Assembly: GCA_013298215.1 (NCBI GenBank)
Contig: JAAFKE010000015.1
Coordinates: 1-64,000 of the forward strand
From: Cytophagales bacterium
Lineage (GTDB): Bacteria; Bacteroidota; Bacteroidia; Cytophagales; Spirosomataceae
Reading direction: 5' to 3'
DNA: 64,000 nucleotides
Below are positions 24,651 to 33,065 of the stretch, one piece after another; within the stretch, counting starts at the first letter, position 1; each line of letters starts with the position of its first letter. A program made the translations under genes and the position numbers. Under the pieces are notes generated by a model that saw only the letters and a list, made by a program, of their open reading frames with translations, was not told where the DNA came from and did no database searches.

Positions 24651-25121
24651 ATGGACGGACAGCATAATTATCAAGCAATAATTCAGTGGACGGGAAACAA
24701 AGGTACAGGAACTGATAACTATCGAAATTACGAAAGAAGCTACACAATTAACATCGCTAATAAGGAAGAAATCTTAGGCTCGTCGGATCCAGCATTTCGC
24801 GGAGATAAAACTAAACATAACCCAGAAGACTTGTTAGTTGCCTCTCTTTCTTCTTGCCATATGCTTTGGTATTTACATTTATGCTCAGAAGCAGGTGTAA
24901 TTGTTGTAGATTATGTGGATAATTCGACAGGAGTAATGATTGAAATTTCAAACGGTAGTGGACAATTTAGCGAAGTAACACTAAATCCTATTGTCACTGT
25001 AATGGAAAAAAGTATGGTATACAAAGCAAATGATTTGCACAAGAAGGCAAACGAACTTTGTTTTATATCAAAATCTGTAAACTTTCCAGTTAAGCATAAT
25101 CCAGTAGTGAAAATATTATAG
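24651..25121 (+). CDS. OsmC/Ohr-family peroxiredoxin-like protein
   Basis: A 156-residue OsmC-fold protein. It has NPEDLLVASLSSCHMLWYL, containing the family's first Cys, and the second Cys region LCFISKSVNFPV. These paired thiols reduce organic hydroperoxides in the family. The gene is clearly more AT-rich than its neighbours, with many AAA and TTT codons, and may be a recent acquisition. It is isolated from the genes on either side and converges with the esterase gene. Confidence 0.82.
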   Translation: MDGQHNYQAIIQWTGNKGTGTDNYRNYERSYTINIANKEEILGSSDPAFRGDKTKHNPEDLLVASLSSCHMLWYLHLCSEAGVIVVDYVDNSTGVMIEISNGSGQFSEVTLNPIVTVMEKSMVYKANDLHKKANELCFISKSVNFPVKHNPVVKIL

Positions 25122-25218
25122 CGATGCAAAAGTCAGGCTACTCCATAAAATCATCGACGGCACCAGATTGAAGGCAACTTCCCTGCGAACTGATAGGGGT
25201 TCATGGCGCGCAATAAAA

Positions 25219-27486
25219 CTACGGACAACCTTGGACGTAGGCCTTGAAAACGGTTCCTGGCTCAACCCTGAAGCCAGGGTTGAGCGTGACCGATGCACCT
25301 GCCCGGTAAATAATGTTTCCTGAGTTAATGCTGTTGGTGGCCACCACCGTGCTGGCTGCCCTAAACTCGGTGGTGGGCGATGTGGAATCGATCGTTGAAG
25401 TGATGCTGTGCGTTGGCGGACACTGGTTTACGGCCACTGCCACGCTACCACTGCAACCCGTCGAAGCGCAAGTGGCCAGGTAAGTTGTGTTGGCAGTGGG
25501 TTGCACCACCACGCTGCTGCCACTCCCGGCGCTGTTGTTCCAACTGACCGTGCCCGAGCAGTTGCTGGCCGTTAGGGTGGTTGTTTGGCCGTACACGATC
25601 GAACTCGGCGAAGCGCTTGCCGTGATAGCAGAGCTAACAATGACGGTGGTGCTGGCCGATGTGCCGCCACAACCGCCGCTGACCGTCACCGAATAGTTGC
25701 CGGTACTACTCACAACTATACTCTGGGTGGTTTGGCCAGTGCTCCAGATGTTTCCGGTGGGGCTACTCGATGTGAGCGTGAGCGAGCCGCCACTTTGGCA
25801 AATGTAGTTTGTGCCGCTGGGTGTGATGGTGGGCGGGCCCGAAGAACTACTTGCGGTCACGGCAACGGGGTCGGAGGTGGTGTTGCAGCCAAAAACATTC
25901 TGCGAAGTCACGGTGTAGTTGCCACTCGTTGTCACGCCAATACTTTGGGCGTTTGAACCTGTGCTCCATACATTTATCACGTTGCTACTGTTGGAGGTTA
26001 GGGTAACTGTTCCACCGCTGCAATTGGTAATTGGGCCAGCTGGCGAAATGACGGGTTTGGCTGGATATGGACTGGCAGGAACAACAATTGGCGTCGAAAA
26101 AGATAGGTTTCCGTTGGCATCGGCACCGTAAACGCGGTACGTTCCTTGCCCAAGCGTAACGGCCTGCGCGTTAGAAAAAGACGTTTCGAACGAATTATTC
26201 CCGTTTACCCAGTAGTAAGTTGTAAAACCAGCCTGAGCCGTAAAAGTAAGGTTGCCGCCGTTGTTTGGACAAGACACCGCCACGCTCAAAGGTTCGCGGG
26301 CGGCCTGGGGAGTGGAGGCTGTAAAAAAACTGTTAGAAAGCCAGCCGTCCCACGCACTGGCAAGGGCGGCAAGATTGGCCGCACCAGTCAGGTGTACGTC
26401 GTCTGACCGGGGTTGAATACCGTCGGTGTTTGGGCCTTCAAACACTTGGCTGCTGGCTGCCCGTATGTCGTTCTGGCCATTGATAATCTCCGCGTCGGTA
26501 ATTCCCTGAAAATACGTAGCCTTGGCCACCACCCAAGGAATCTGTCGCCCGTAATCGGCGCGCGATTTATCGATTATTTTTTTGAGTTCGTCTCTATAAA
26601 CAGTTCGGTTGATGGTGCTGCCGCCCGCATTGGGGAACTTTGCGTCAGACTCGCCCTGGTGCCAAAGTACTGCCCGCGCACCCAAGAAAGAGGCGTAGTT
26701 TTTGAGCGACCGATTGAGATAGACATACGGTATTTCGACGTTGTTGCCAAATTGAGAGTTAAAAAAATAGTGGTTTGACAGTTGATTATAGGCACTTTTA
26801 CTCCAATTATAAAGCCCCGATCCGCCCGCCGCCGCATTAAAAAACACCACGGGAGCATTGATTCGTGCCGAAATAAGATCGCCCAGTTTCCCCCAACACC
26901 AAGAGCTGTTGCCGTTTGGAGATAAATTTGCTGAGAAAGACAGTGGGCTGTAGCTCGGAAAAGGCAGTTGTGGGTTTCCGCAGTTGAAGTTTGGCCCCGG
27001 GCAAGACACGTAAGGAATGGTATAATCGACGGTATTGACGCGGTCATCTACGGCGGCCAGACTACCGTCGCTGCCGCCCACTCCTTGCCCGTTAGACTGC
27101 CCCGCCACGATAAAAACTTCACCCACGCCTACTTTCTGAACCGTGTGGATGTTCCCAACTTGAACGCCATTGAGCATTCCGCGTGCCTCTAATTTGTACC
27201 AACCTTTGTAAACATTGATAGATCCTTTGAAGAAACCACCCGTTGGGTTGCTCACGATGCTCGTCCAAGGCACGGAGATGCCACCGTTTAGGGCCGTCAG
27301 TTGTACCTCCACACTATTAATAAAAAGCGTGTACGAACCCGACACAAAGACGGGGGCGTAGTCGTTGCTCTGGCGCTGGAGCACGGTGCGTTCGAGCGGT
27401 ACGCCTACGACGACGTTGGTCTGCGAAAAGGACTTTTGGGCAATCGAACAAACAAAAAGGAGGAAAGTGAATCGTCTTAGCTTCAT
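25219..27486 (-). CDS. Secreted SASA-type carbohydrate esterase with Ig-like repeats and Cys-X-COOH tail
   Basis: A 755-residue exported protein with a signal peptide (MKLRRFTFLLFVCSIAQKSFSQ). The SGNH-type esterase domain (about 20-400) has VFIVAGQSNGQG (block I, nucleophile Ser in GQSN), FFNAAAGGSG, VLWHQGESD (block with Gly/Glu) and DDVHLTG (Asp-x-x-His of the triad). This matches the sialate O-acetylesterase/CE6 group. Then come two Ig-like repeats with the word WSTG-x-NAQS/TTQS-I-x-V, a third module with VSWNNSAG, and the shared tail ending FKAYVQGCP. The ATG at 27486 gives a proper signal peptide. The likely role is deacetylation of polysaccharide outside the cell. Confidence 0.8.
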   Translation of the reverse strand: MKLRRFTFLLFVCSIAQKSFSQTNVVVGVPLERTVLQRQSNDYAPVFVSGSYTLFINSVEVQLTALNGGISVPWTSIVSNPTGGFFKGSINVYKGWYKLEARGMLNGVQVGNIHTVQKVGVGEVFIVAGQSNGQGVGGSDGSLAAVDDRVNTVDYTIPYVSCPGPNFNCGNPQLPFPSYSPLSFSANLSPNGNSSWCWGKLGDLISARINAPVVFFNAAAGGSGLYNWSKSAYNQLSNHYFFNSQFGNNVEIPYVYLNRSLKNYASFLGARAVLWHQGESDAKFPNAGGSTINRTVYRDELKKIIDKSRADYGRQIPWVVAKATYFQGITDAEIINGQNDIRAASSQVFEGPNTDGIQPRSDDVHLTGAANLAALASAWDGWLSNSFFTASTPQAAREPLSVAVSCPNNGGNLTFTAQAGFTTYYWVNGNNSFETSFSNAQAVTLGQGTYRVYGADANGNLSFSTPIVVPASPYPAKPVISPAGPITNCSGGTVTLTSNSSNVINVWSTGSNAQSIGVTTSGNYTVTSQNVFGCNTTSDPVAVTASSSSGPPTITPSGTNYICQSGGSLTLTSSSPTGNIWSTGQTTQSIVVSSTGNYSVTVSGGCGGTSASTTVIVSSAITASASPSSIVYGQTTTLTASNCSGTVSWNNSAGSGSSVVVQPTANTTYLATCASTGCSGSVAVAVNQCPPTHSITSTIDSTSPTTEFRAASTVVATNSINSGNIIYRAGASVTLNPGFRVEPGTVFKAYVQGCP
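25222..25431 (-). other. Tail module ending in Gly-Cys-Pro-COOH, SASA esterase
   Basis: Encodes the last ~70 residues: a short spacer, then IYRAGASVTLNPGFRVEPG and TVFKAYVQGCP. It matches the tails of the CotH protein and the subtilase almost position by position. Confidence 0.65.
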
Positions 27487-27540
27487 AAAAATGATAAATC
27501 GCACGGGGGAGGGCCGCACGACTTATTTGTTTTGGGGGGC

Positions 27541-28674
27541 TTAATTACTGCTTTTGAACGTGCTTACATCTAAAACTGGAATCTGAACGCCCAGTGAAGT
27601 ATTGGCATTTTTTATGAACTCATTGGCCACCAGGGCGTTCCCGCGCGGACTGAGCATGAAGCCGTCTTTGGCATAGAAGTTTTTCAAGTTTTCGGTTTTG
27701 CCGCTTTTCACCGATTGGTATAATGCACTCAAATCGACCACAGTCAGATTTTTGGTTTTGGCATACTGCGCAACCGTCATGTTGTAATCGTTCAAAGCCC
27801 GCTGGCCGAGGCTGATCTCGGCTTCGTCGAGCAAAAACTCGCTCGGCAGCGGAGCGTCTGCCGACAAGCCCGTAGTTTTTCCGCTGGCGTTTGGCTTGCC
27901 AATCAGGGCGTAGCCTGCGTTGAGAAGCACATCTTTGGCGGTGGCCCTTCGCACTGTGCCGCTGCCCGTGGTGGTAAAAATATCGGTTTTGAACTCTTTT
28001 TGCGCGTCCGTAAAGTTGTAGGTATTAAGGGCCGCCGCCGCAAACAGGTCGGGTACGTTGGCAATAATTCCTTTGGCTCCGTTTGCTTGCAGCGCGGCCA
28101 ATACTTTTTCTAACGACGCAATAAAAGTAAGGCTTTCGGTAAAGGCTTCTTTGCCGCCGCTCTGCACAAACCGCATGAGGTCGTCGTTGCCGATTTCGAT
28201 GCTAAAAAAGGTAGGTTTGCTGTCTTTTATAACTTCTAAGTAAGTTTTGTTTTGGTTGCCCGAGGCGAGCAGCCTGCCAAAAAACGGGTTAAAAGCACTC
28301 TGGGACGGATCGCCGAGGCCACTTTTGGCCGTGTTGAAAACCAGCAGCCCAGGCACACCAAAGTTGTTGATCGCCCCCGAGACGGGACTCATAATACTGG
28401 CTTCTTTGCCGTTCAACTCCATGCCCGCCGCCACGAGTGGCTGCACGAACGCGCCCCCGCCTACGGTTTTCATCTGCTGGGCAATGAGGTTAGGAAACGC
28501 CGCCAATTGACCGTCGCGGGTTAGTTTGCCGTCGCCAAAACCAGCGGTTAGCGAGCCGCCCACGGCCACGTAGTTTGCCAGATTTTGGTTTTCGGCTGCG
28601 GGGGTGGCCACCTCCACATTGCTACAAGCCGCCACAACGGCGGCGCACGATAAAACTAAAAATGCCTTTTTCAT
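27541..28674 (-). CDS. SGNH/GDSL hydrolase lipoprotein
   Basis: A 377-residue lipoprotein; MKKAFLVLSCAAVVAACSN gives a lipobox VAAC. The SGNH blocks are YVAVGGSLTAGFGDG (nucleophile Ser in GGSLTAG), FSIEIGNDDLM (GND, block III) and, near the C-terminus, LSPRGNALVANEF with DGFMLSPRG in place of the usual DxxH. The proline-glycine change in the last block makes the catalytic His uncertain. It probably acts as an outer-membrane-anchored esterase or lipase. The ATG at 28674 is chosen for the signal sequence. It lies 54 nt upstream of the SASA esterase gene on the same strand. Confidence 0.8.
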   Translation of the reverse strand: MKKAFLVLSCAAVVAACSNVEVATPAAENQNLANYVAVGGSLTAGFGDGKLTRDGQLAAFPNLIAQQMKTVGGGAFVQPLVAAGMELNGKEASIMSPVSGAINNFGVPGLLVFNTAKSGLGDPSQSAFNPFFGRLLASGNQNKTYLEVIKDSKPTFFSIEIGNDDLMRFVQSGGKEAFTESLTFIASLEKVLAALQANGAKGIIANVPDLFAAAALNTYNFTDAQKEFKTDIFTTTGSGTVRRATAKDVLLNAGYALIGKPNASGKTTGLSADAPLPSEFLLDEAEISLGQRALNDYNMTVAQYAKTKNLTVVDLSALYQSVKSGKTENLKNFYAKDGFMLSPRGNALVANEFIKNANTSLGVQIPVLDVSTFKSSN

Positions 28675-28752
28675 AATCACCTGAGTTACCTTGTTTCTAT
28701 TAAGACGCATAATTCACTGAAAAGGTTGTGTTTATGTTGTTTTTTCAAGTAG

Positions 28753-30840
28753 TTATTTAATAAATCTTATAATTAGTATTTCGGCCAACAGAAAAAACAG
28801 GGCGGCGCACAGAAAATATTTCCAAAGCGTTTTGCCAAAATTCTGTTTTTCAAACTCTTTCACAAAATCTGCATCGGCTATTTTATCAAAAACCTGTACG
28901 TTGGGTTGGTTCTTGAAAAAATCTCGGAGTTCGCTGGGCGTGAAATAATCCATCATCGACTCCCGGTTATCGTGGTTGAACGCCAGCAACTGCTGCGTTT
29001 TTCCGTTCAAAGTCAGTTGATAATACCCCGACTCAACCGCTTGGTTGGCACCCAACTGGTTGCTTTTTGGCATTTCAATATACAGTTGGTTTCCAATTAG
29101 ACGCTGAACGGGAATAATGTCACTGCCATTTTTGGCCGTACCTCCAGTGTCTGCGGCTGGTTTAAGTTTGTAAATATCGTTTTTATTTGGATTATCTAAG
29201 GTCAAAACAATGTTGTTTTCTTCAAAAGAGTACGCCGTTCTTTGCTGGCGCACGCTCATGGCGGCTATTTTATAAAAAGTAGGTACAAAAAGCGCGTGCT
29301 GGCCAAAGTTGCCAAAATCGGCGGCCAGCGGGGTGGCAAACACGTAAACTTTGCCGCGCTGGCTGTTGTTTTGGCTCAAAAAGAGGTTTCCGTTTCGGAG
29401 GTTGAGCAACGAACTACCCGCCCGCCACTGCCAAACTGGCGACGCCGATGGAACATCCAGGCTTGCCGTTTCTCGGATCGACTCCTCAAAAACATCGCTA
29501 AAAAACGGATTCCTGCGGTCGGGTATGGCCAGCGGAGTAGGAGCGGGGTTGGTGCTCGATCGGGGCGTGAGGTCGGTTACGCCCAAGTTTCCCAAAAACT
29601 GGCCGTAAGAGGTCAGGTCGGGCGCGGGTGGTGGAATTACGGCCAGGCTACCCCCGTTTTTCACGAAACGCTCAATCTCGGCCCGCGCCGAACCCTCCAC
29701 CCGTTCCAAGCCTTCGACCACAATCAGGTCGGCGGTTTTAAACAGACCCACATCAGCATTGTTTATGTTCAGGCTGCGGGTCATAAAAAGACTATCATTG
29801 TCAAACACATTCTCGACGTATTTGTCGGTGATTTGGCTACCGGTCAGGTGCAAAATTTTGATCGTAGGCGAGGCATTGAGTACAAAAAAATGGGTGTTGT
29901 CAAATGTTATTGGGTAGTCATCGAACGTAATCCGACCCTGCTTAAAGCCCTTTCCTTTTACGTTGAAATTGAAACTTGCCGTGCTGCTACCCCGGGCCGC
30001 CACATTGACGGGCGCGGTAGAAACCTGCACATTGTCGATGAACAATTTTACGACCAAGTTTGTCACCTTGTCCTCCCCCGAGTTACTCACTTTTACGTAC
30101 AAAATATTATTTTGGAGTTCGCGGATGAAAGGCGTGTTGAGCCACACCGAATCGACGAAAATGTTTTGGCGTGCCTTGGCCTGCACTGGTACAATAAACA
30201 GGCGGTTGGTGGTGTCTATTTTAATGTTTTTCAAATTGCCTGCCGTACTTTTCTGAAAATCCGAGAACCAAAACAATTGGTTTTTGCCCGAGCTGTGCCG
30301 TCCGAGTAGGTTTACTTGGCGTTTATAAATGGCTTCAAATGAGCGTGGTGAGTGCGATAAATCGACGGTAGTGAGGCGGTCTTTGATCTGAGTCGATGAG
30401 CTAACGGCCTGCTCCTGGCTGTTAAAATCGTTGGTAATGAGCTGGATGTTCGTCGCATTTTTGAAGATTGTTAGCAGCTCGTCCAATTTGTTTTTTGCCA
30501 CGTCCAAGTACCGTTGGGTATTTTCTTCGTTCTGCATGCTGTACGAATTGTCCACGTAAAAACTCGTGACCCCCTTTCGGTCTAAACCCAATTTGTTTGC
30601 CGTTGGTATAAACGGTTGGGCAAAAGCCAGCACCAAGCAAGCCAAAAAAAGTACGCGTGCCAGCAAGGTGAGCAACTGCTTGAGCCGACGGAAGGAACTG
30701 GTTTGGGTTTCGACGGCCCTCAGAAAGGCTACATTGGTAAAATACACCTTTTTGGTGCGCCGAAAATTAAAGAGGTGGATAGCTACTGGGATGGCAATGG
30801 CGGCCAATGCCCACAAAAAACTCGGAAATAAAAAACTCAT
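28753..30840 (-). CDS. BatA-domain membrane protein with von Willebrand-like region
   Basis: A 695-residue protein with the BatA N-terminal domain: a first helix with FLWALAAIAIPVAIHLFNFRR, then a second helix (ARVLFLACLVLAFAQPF). A vWA-like region follows, with FYVDNSYSM, a MIDAS-type DxSxS. A DUF4350/GATase-like middle has LIVVEGLERVEGSARAEIERFVKNGGSLAVI. The last helix is at the C-terminus (FLCAALFFLLAEILIIRFI). These proteins are linked to Bat/aerotolerance operons, but MoxR and other Bat genes are absent here. Function is inferred only as a membrane-bound, metal-binding sensor or scaffold. Confidence 0.82.
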   Translation of the reverse strand: MSFLFPSFLWALAAIAIPVAIHLFNFRRTKKVYFTNVAFLRAVETQTSSFRRLKQLLTLLARVLFLACLVLAFAQPFIPTANKLGLDRKGVTSFYVDNSYSMQNEENTQRYLDVAKNKLDELLTIFKNATNIQLITNDFNSQEQAVSSSTQIKDRLTTVDLSHSPRSFEAIYKRQVNLLGRHSSGKNQLFWFSDFQKSTAGNLKNIKIDTTNRLFIVPVQAKARQNIFVDSVWLNTPFIRELQNNILYVKVSNSGEDKVTNLVVKLFIDNVQVSTAPVNVAARGSSTASFNFNVKGKGFKQGRITFDDYPITFDNTHFFVLNASPTIKILHLTGSQITDKYVENVFDNDSLFMTRSLNINNADVGLFKTADLIVVEGLERVEGSARAEIERFVKNGGSLAVIPPPAPDLTSYGQFLGNLGVTDLTPRSSTNPAPTPLAIPDRRNPFFSDVFEESIRETASLDVPSASPVWQWRAGSSLLNLRNGNLFLSQNNSQRGKVYVFATPLAADFGNFGQHALFVPTFYKIAAMSVRQQRTAYSFEENNIVLTLDNPNKNDIYKLKPAADTGGTAKNGSDIIPVQRLIGNQLYIEMPKSNQLGANQAVESGYYQLTLNGKTQQLLAFNHDNRESMMDYFTPSELRDFFKNQPNVQVFDKIADADFVKEFEKQNFGKTLWKYFLCAALFFLLAEILIIRFIK

Positions 30841-30878
30841 TTATCGCTCGGCTACTGATGATTAACTAAACTGCGAAA

Positions 30879-31547
30879 TTACGACAATGTGCGTTCAATA
30901 CCTAAAACCAGGTTTGGGTCGGGGCATAGTTCAAGGTATTTTGCGCGGTCTTGCAGCGTACAAACCCCTGGGAAGTCGCCCTTTTGCCCCATCATATCGG
31001 TGATAATCTGAAAATGTAGGTGGGCTGGCCAGTCGCCATTTGTGGGATAGTCGCCGATTCGGGCAATTTCCTGGCCTTTTTCTACGGCCATGCCCTCGTA
31101 CAAACCGTCCAAAGAATCTACCGTCAGGTGTCCGTATAAAGTATAGAAATGGCGGTGTTGCAAAATAATGGTTGGCCCGTAGTCGCCGTAAGCACTGTTG
31201 TTTCGGAAACTATGCACCACACCAGCGGCGGGTGCGTGCACTGGCGTGGTGGCCGCAGTCCAAATATCTACGCCCAAGTGGATGCAGCGCGGCTGGTCGG
31301 TTTGCTGAAAATGCGTGCTGCGTGCATAAATTACGCGGTGTTCGTTGTAGCCACCCACGCCGAAGCGCGCGCCCGCTTTTTTTAGCTTTTTGAATACGTA
31401 GTCCGCAAACGCCGCCGAATCGTTTAAGTTCACGCGGTTGAGCTCGGCGTTGTTGGGGCCAAAATCCATGCGTAGGTACGGCTCCGTTTGCCAATCGACC
31501 GCTATCACGGGCGCAAAGTCTTGGGTAGTCCACTGGTTATTTATCAT
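30879..31547 (-). CDS. M23-family metallopeptidase, no signal peptide
   Basis: A 222-residue protein with the LytM/M23 zinc motifs His90-x3-Asp94 (HLGVD) and HLHF (His176, His178), plus TLYGHL. M23 enzymes cut peptidoglycan cross-bridges or stem peptides. Unusually, no signal peptide is visible (N-terminus INNQWTTQDFAPVI). ATG at 31547 is preferred over a TTG one codon upstream. It is divergent from the GntP permease by 63 bp, and 39 nt upstream of the BatA-type gene on the same strand. Confidence 0.8.
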   Translation of the reverse strand: MINNQWTTQDFAPVIAVDWQTEPYLRMDFGPNNAELNRVNLNDSAAFADYVFKKLKKAGARFGVGGYNEHRVIYARSTHFQQTDQPRCIHLGVDIWTAATTPVHAPAAGVVHSFRNNSAYGDYGPTIILQHRHFYTLYGHLTVDSLDGLYEGMAVEKGQEIARIGDYPTNGDWPAHLHFQIITDMMGQKGDFPGVCTLQDRAKYLELCPDPNLVLGIERTLS

Positions 31548-31553
31548 CAAAAA

Positions 31554-31607
31554 GGTGTTTTTAACCGTAAAAATAAAGGAGAACTTGGCATCAACGGTGT
31601 TTTAACC
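31554..31607. promoter_or_regulatory. Two direct repeats GGTGTTTT(T)AACC, 42 bp apart, in the M23/gntP gap
   Basis: GGTGTTTTTAACC at 31554-31566 and GGTGTTTTAACC at 31596-31607. They start 42 bp apart, four helical turns, so a dimeric regulator could bind the same face of the DNA. They fill the 63-bp gap between divergent genes. This is a weak regulatory guess. Confidence 0.35.
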
Positions 31608-31610
31608 AAA

Positions 31611-32960
31611 ATGTTATTCTATTTACCCGATCTCGCCATGCTTTTGCTTCTCACATTAATGGGTATCGTTGCCTTGGTGCTGCTGATCGCCTACGTTCGG
31701 TTAGACACTTTTATATCATTTGTGGTCGTGGCGTTGGGGCTGGGTTTGGCCACGGGCATGGACATAAAGGCAGCTGGCAAGTCCATTCAGTTGGGTATCG
31801 GCAACACCCTCGGCGAATTAGTGCTCATCATCGGGTTTGGAGCTATGCTGGGCAAGTTGGTAGCCGAAAGCGGTGCTGCCCAGCGCATTACCAACTCGTT
31901 AATCGCTTTTTTTGGGCAAAAATACCTTGCGTGGGGGTTGGCGCTATCGGGTTTTGTTGTCGGAATCCCGTTGTTCTACAACGCTGGTTTTATTGTTGTC
32001 ATCCCGATAATTTTTGCCGTGGCGGCGGCTACGCGCTTGCCCATGCTGTGCGTGGCCATGCCAATGCTCTCGGCGTTGTCGGTGGCGCACGGGTATCTGC
32101 CGCCGCACCCGTCGCCCGCTGCCATTGCGGGGCAGCTCCACGCCGACCTCACCAAAACGCTGCTCTACGGCATCATCATTGCGGTTCCTGCCATTGCGTT
32201 GGCGGGGCCAGTATTTGCCAAAACGCTCAAAAAATTCAATCCAAAACCCAACGTCTCTTTGTTTCAAAACCAGTCACCGACCAGCAACCAACTGCCAAGT
32301 TTGGGGGTGAGCCTGTTCACGGCCCTGCTCCCCGTTTTTTTGCTCACGGTCGTTGCGGGCTTAAAGACCCTTTTTGTGGCGGGGTCGGTGCTTTATTTTG
32401 TATTCACGCTCCTGAGCGAGCCTTACGTCGGAATGTTACTATCGGTTTTAGTGGCCGTTTATTGGTTGGGCATTAAACGCGGCTTGACCATGAAAACCAC
32501 CATGAGGCACTTGGAGGAGGCCATAAAATCGGTATCGCCCATTTTGCTGGTCATCGCGGGGGCGGGGGCATTTAAGCAAGTGCTCAACGACAGCGGTGTG
32601 AGTGCGTACATTGGCCAGCAGCTGGGTCACGTGGCGCTCAACCCGCTTATTTTGGGGTGGGGCATTGCTGGTGTTATTCGGGTTTGTGTGGGGTCGGCAA
32701 CGGTGGCGGGGCTAACGGCAGCGGGCATTTTGGCTCCCGTGGTTCAAAACCGCCCCGAAATCAGCCCCGAACTGATGACGCTCTCGATTGGGGCGGGCAG
32801 CTTGATGTTGTCGCACATAAACGACAGCGGATTCTGGCTTTTCAAAGAATATTTCAACCTCAGCATCGGCGATAGCCTCAAAACTTGGACGGTTATGGAA
32901 ACAATCGTGTCGGTGGTGGGGCTGCTGGGCGTATTGCTATTGAATGCTTTGTTGTTGTAA
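31611..32960 (+). CDS. GntP-family gluconate/organic acid permease
   Basis: A 449-residue inner membrane protein with about 12 membrane segments. It has GFGAMLGKLVAESGAAQRI near the N-terminus, typical of GntP family helix 3, plus AMPMLSALSVAHGYLPPHPSPAAIA and SHINDSGFWLFKEYF, both characteristic. GntP proteins import gluconate or related sugar acids with protons. The frame is open to 31488, but ATG at 31611 gives the right length. A clear terminator follows. No gluconate kinase lies nearby, so the substrate is uncertain. Confidence 0.88.
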   Translation: MLFYLPDLAMLLLLTLMGIVALVLLIAYVRLDTFISFVVVALGLGLATGMDIKAAGKSIQLGIGNTLGELVLIIGFGAMLGKLVAESGAAQRITNSLIAFFGQKYLAWGLALSGFVVGIPLFYNAGFIVVIPIIFAVAAATRLPMLCVAMPMLSALSVAHGYLPPHPSPAAIAGQLHADLTKTLLYGIIIAVPAIALAGPVFAKTLKKFNPKPNVSLFQNQSPTSNQLPSLGVSLFTALLPVFLLTVVAGLKTLFVAGSVLYFVFTLLSEPYVGMLLSVLVAVYWLGIKRGLTMKTTMRHLEEAIKSVSPILLVIAGAGAFKQVLNDSGVSAYIGQQLGHVALNPLILGWGIAGVIRVCVGSATVAGLTAAGILAPVVQNRPEISPELMTLSIGAGSLMLSHINDSGFWLFKEYFNLSIGDSLKTWTVMETIVSVVGLLGVLLLNALLL

Positions 32961-32961
32961 A

Positions 32962-33001
32962 AAAACGGGATGGTCGATTCTACGTTCGGCCATCCCGTTT
33001 T
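32962..33001. terminator. Bidirectional terminator hairpin (gntP / porV)
   Basis: A 12-bp perfect stem AAAACGGGATGG (32962-32973) with its complement at 32990-33001. The ends are A/T-rich on both sides and it lies between convergent genes. Confidence 0.7.
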
Positions 33002-33065
33002 CGAGACTTGAAATCAAATGGTGGATTCTCAATTAGTTCGCCCAGTGGCAATTCCAATGCCCACG

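Noticed and set aside
24577-24670. A 30-codon ORF between gene B and the OsmC gene
   Set aside because: No clear membrane helix or motif, and it overlaps the OsmC start.
29242-30309. 355-codon open frame on the plus strand, antisense to the BatA-type gene
   Set aside because: No recognisable motif or domain, biased composition; the minus strand encodes a clear BatA protein over the same DNA.
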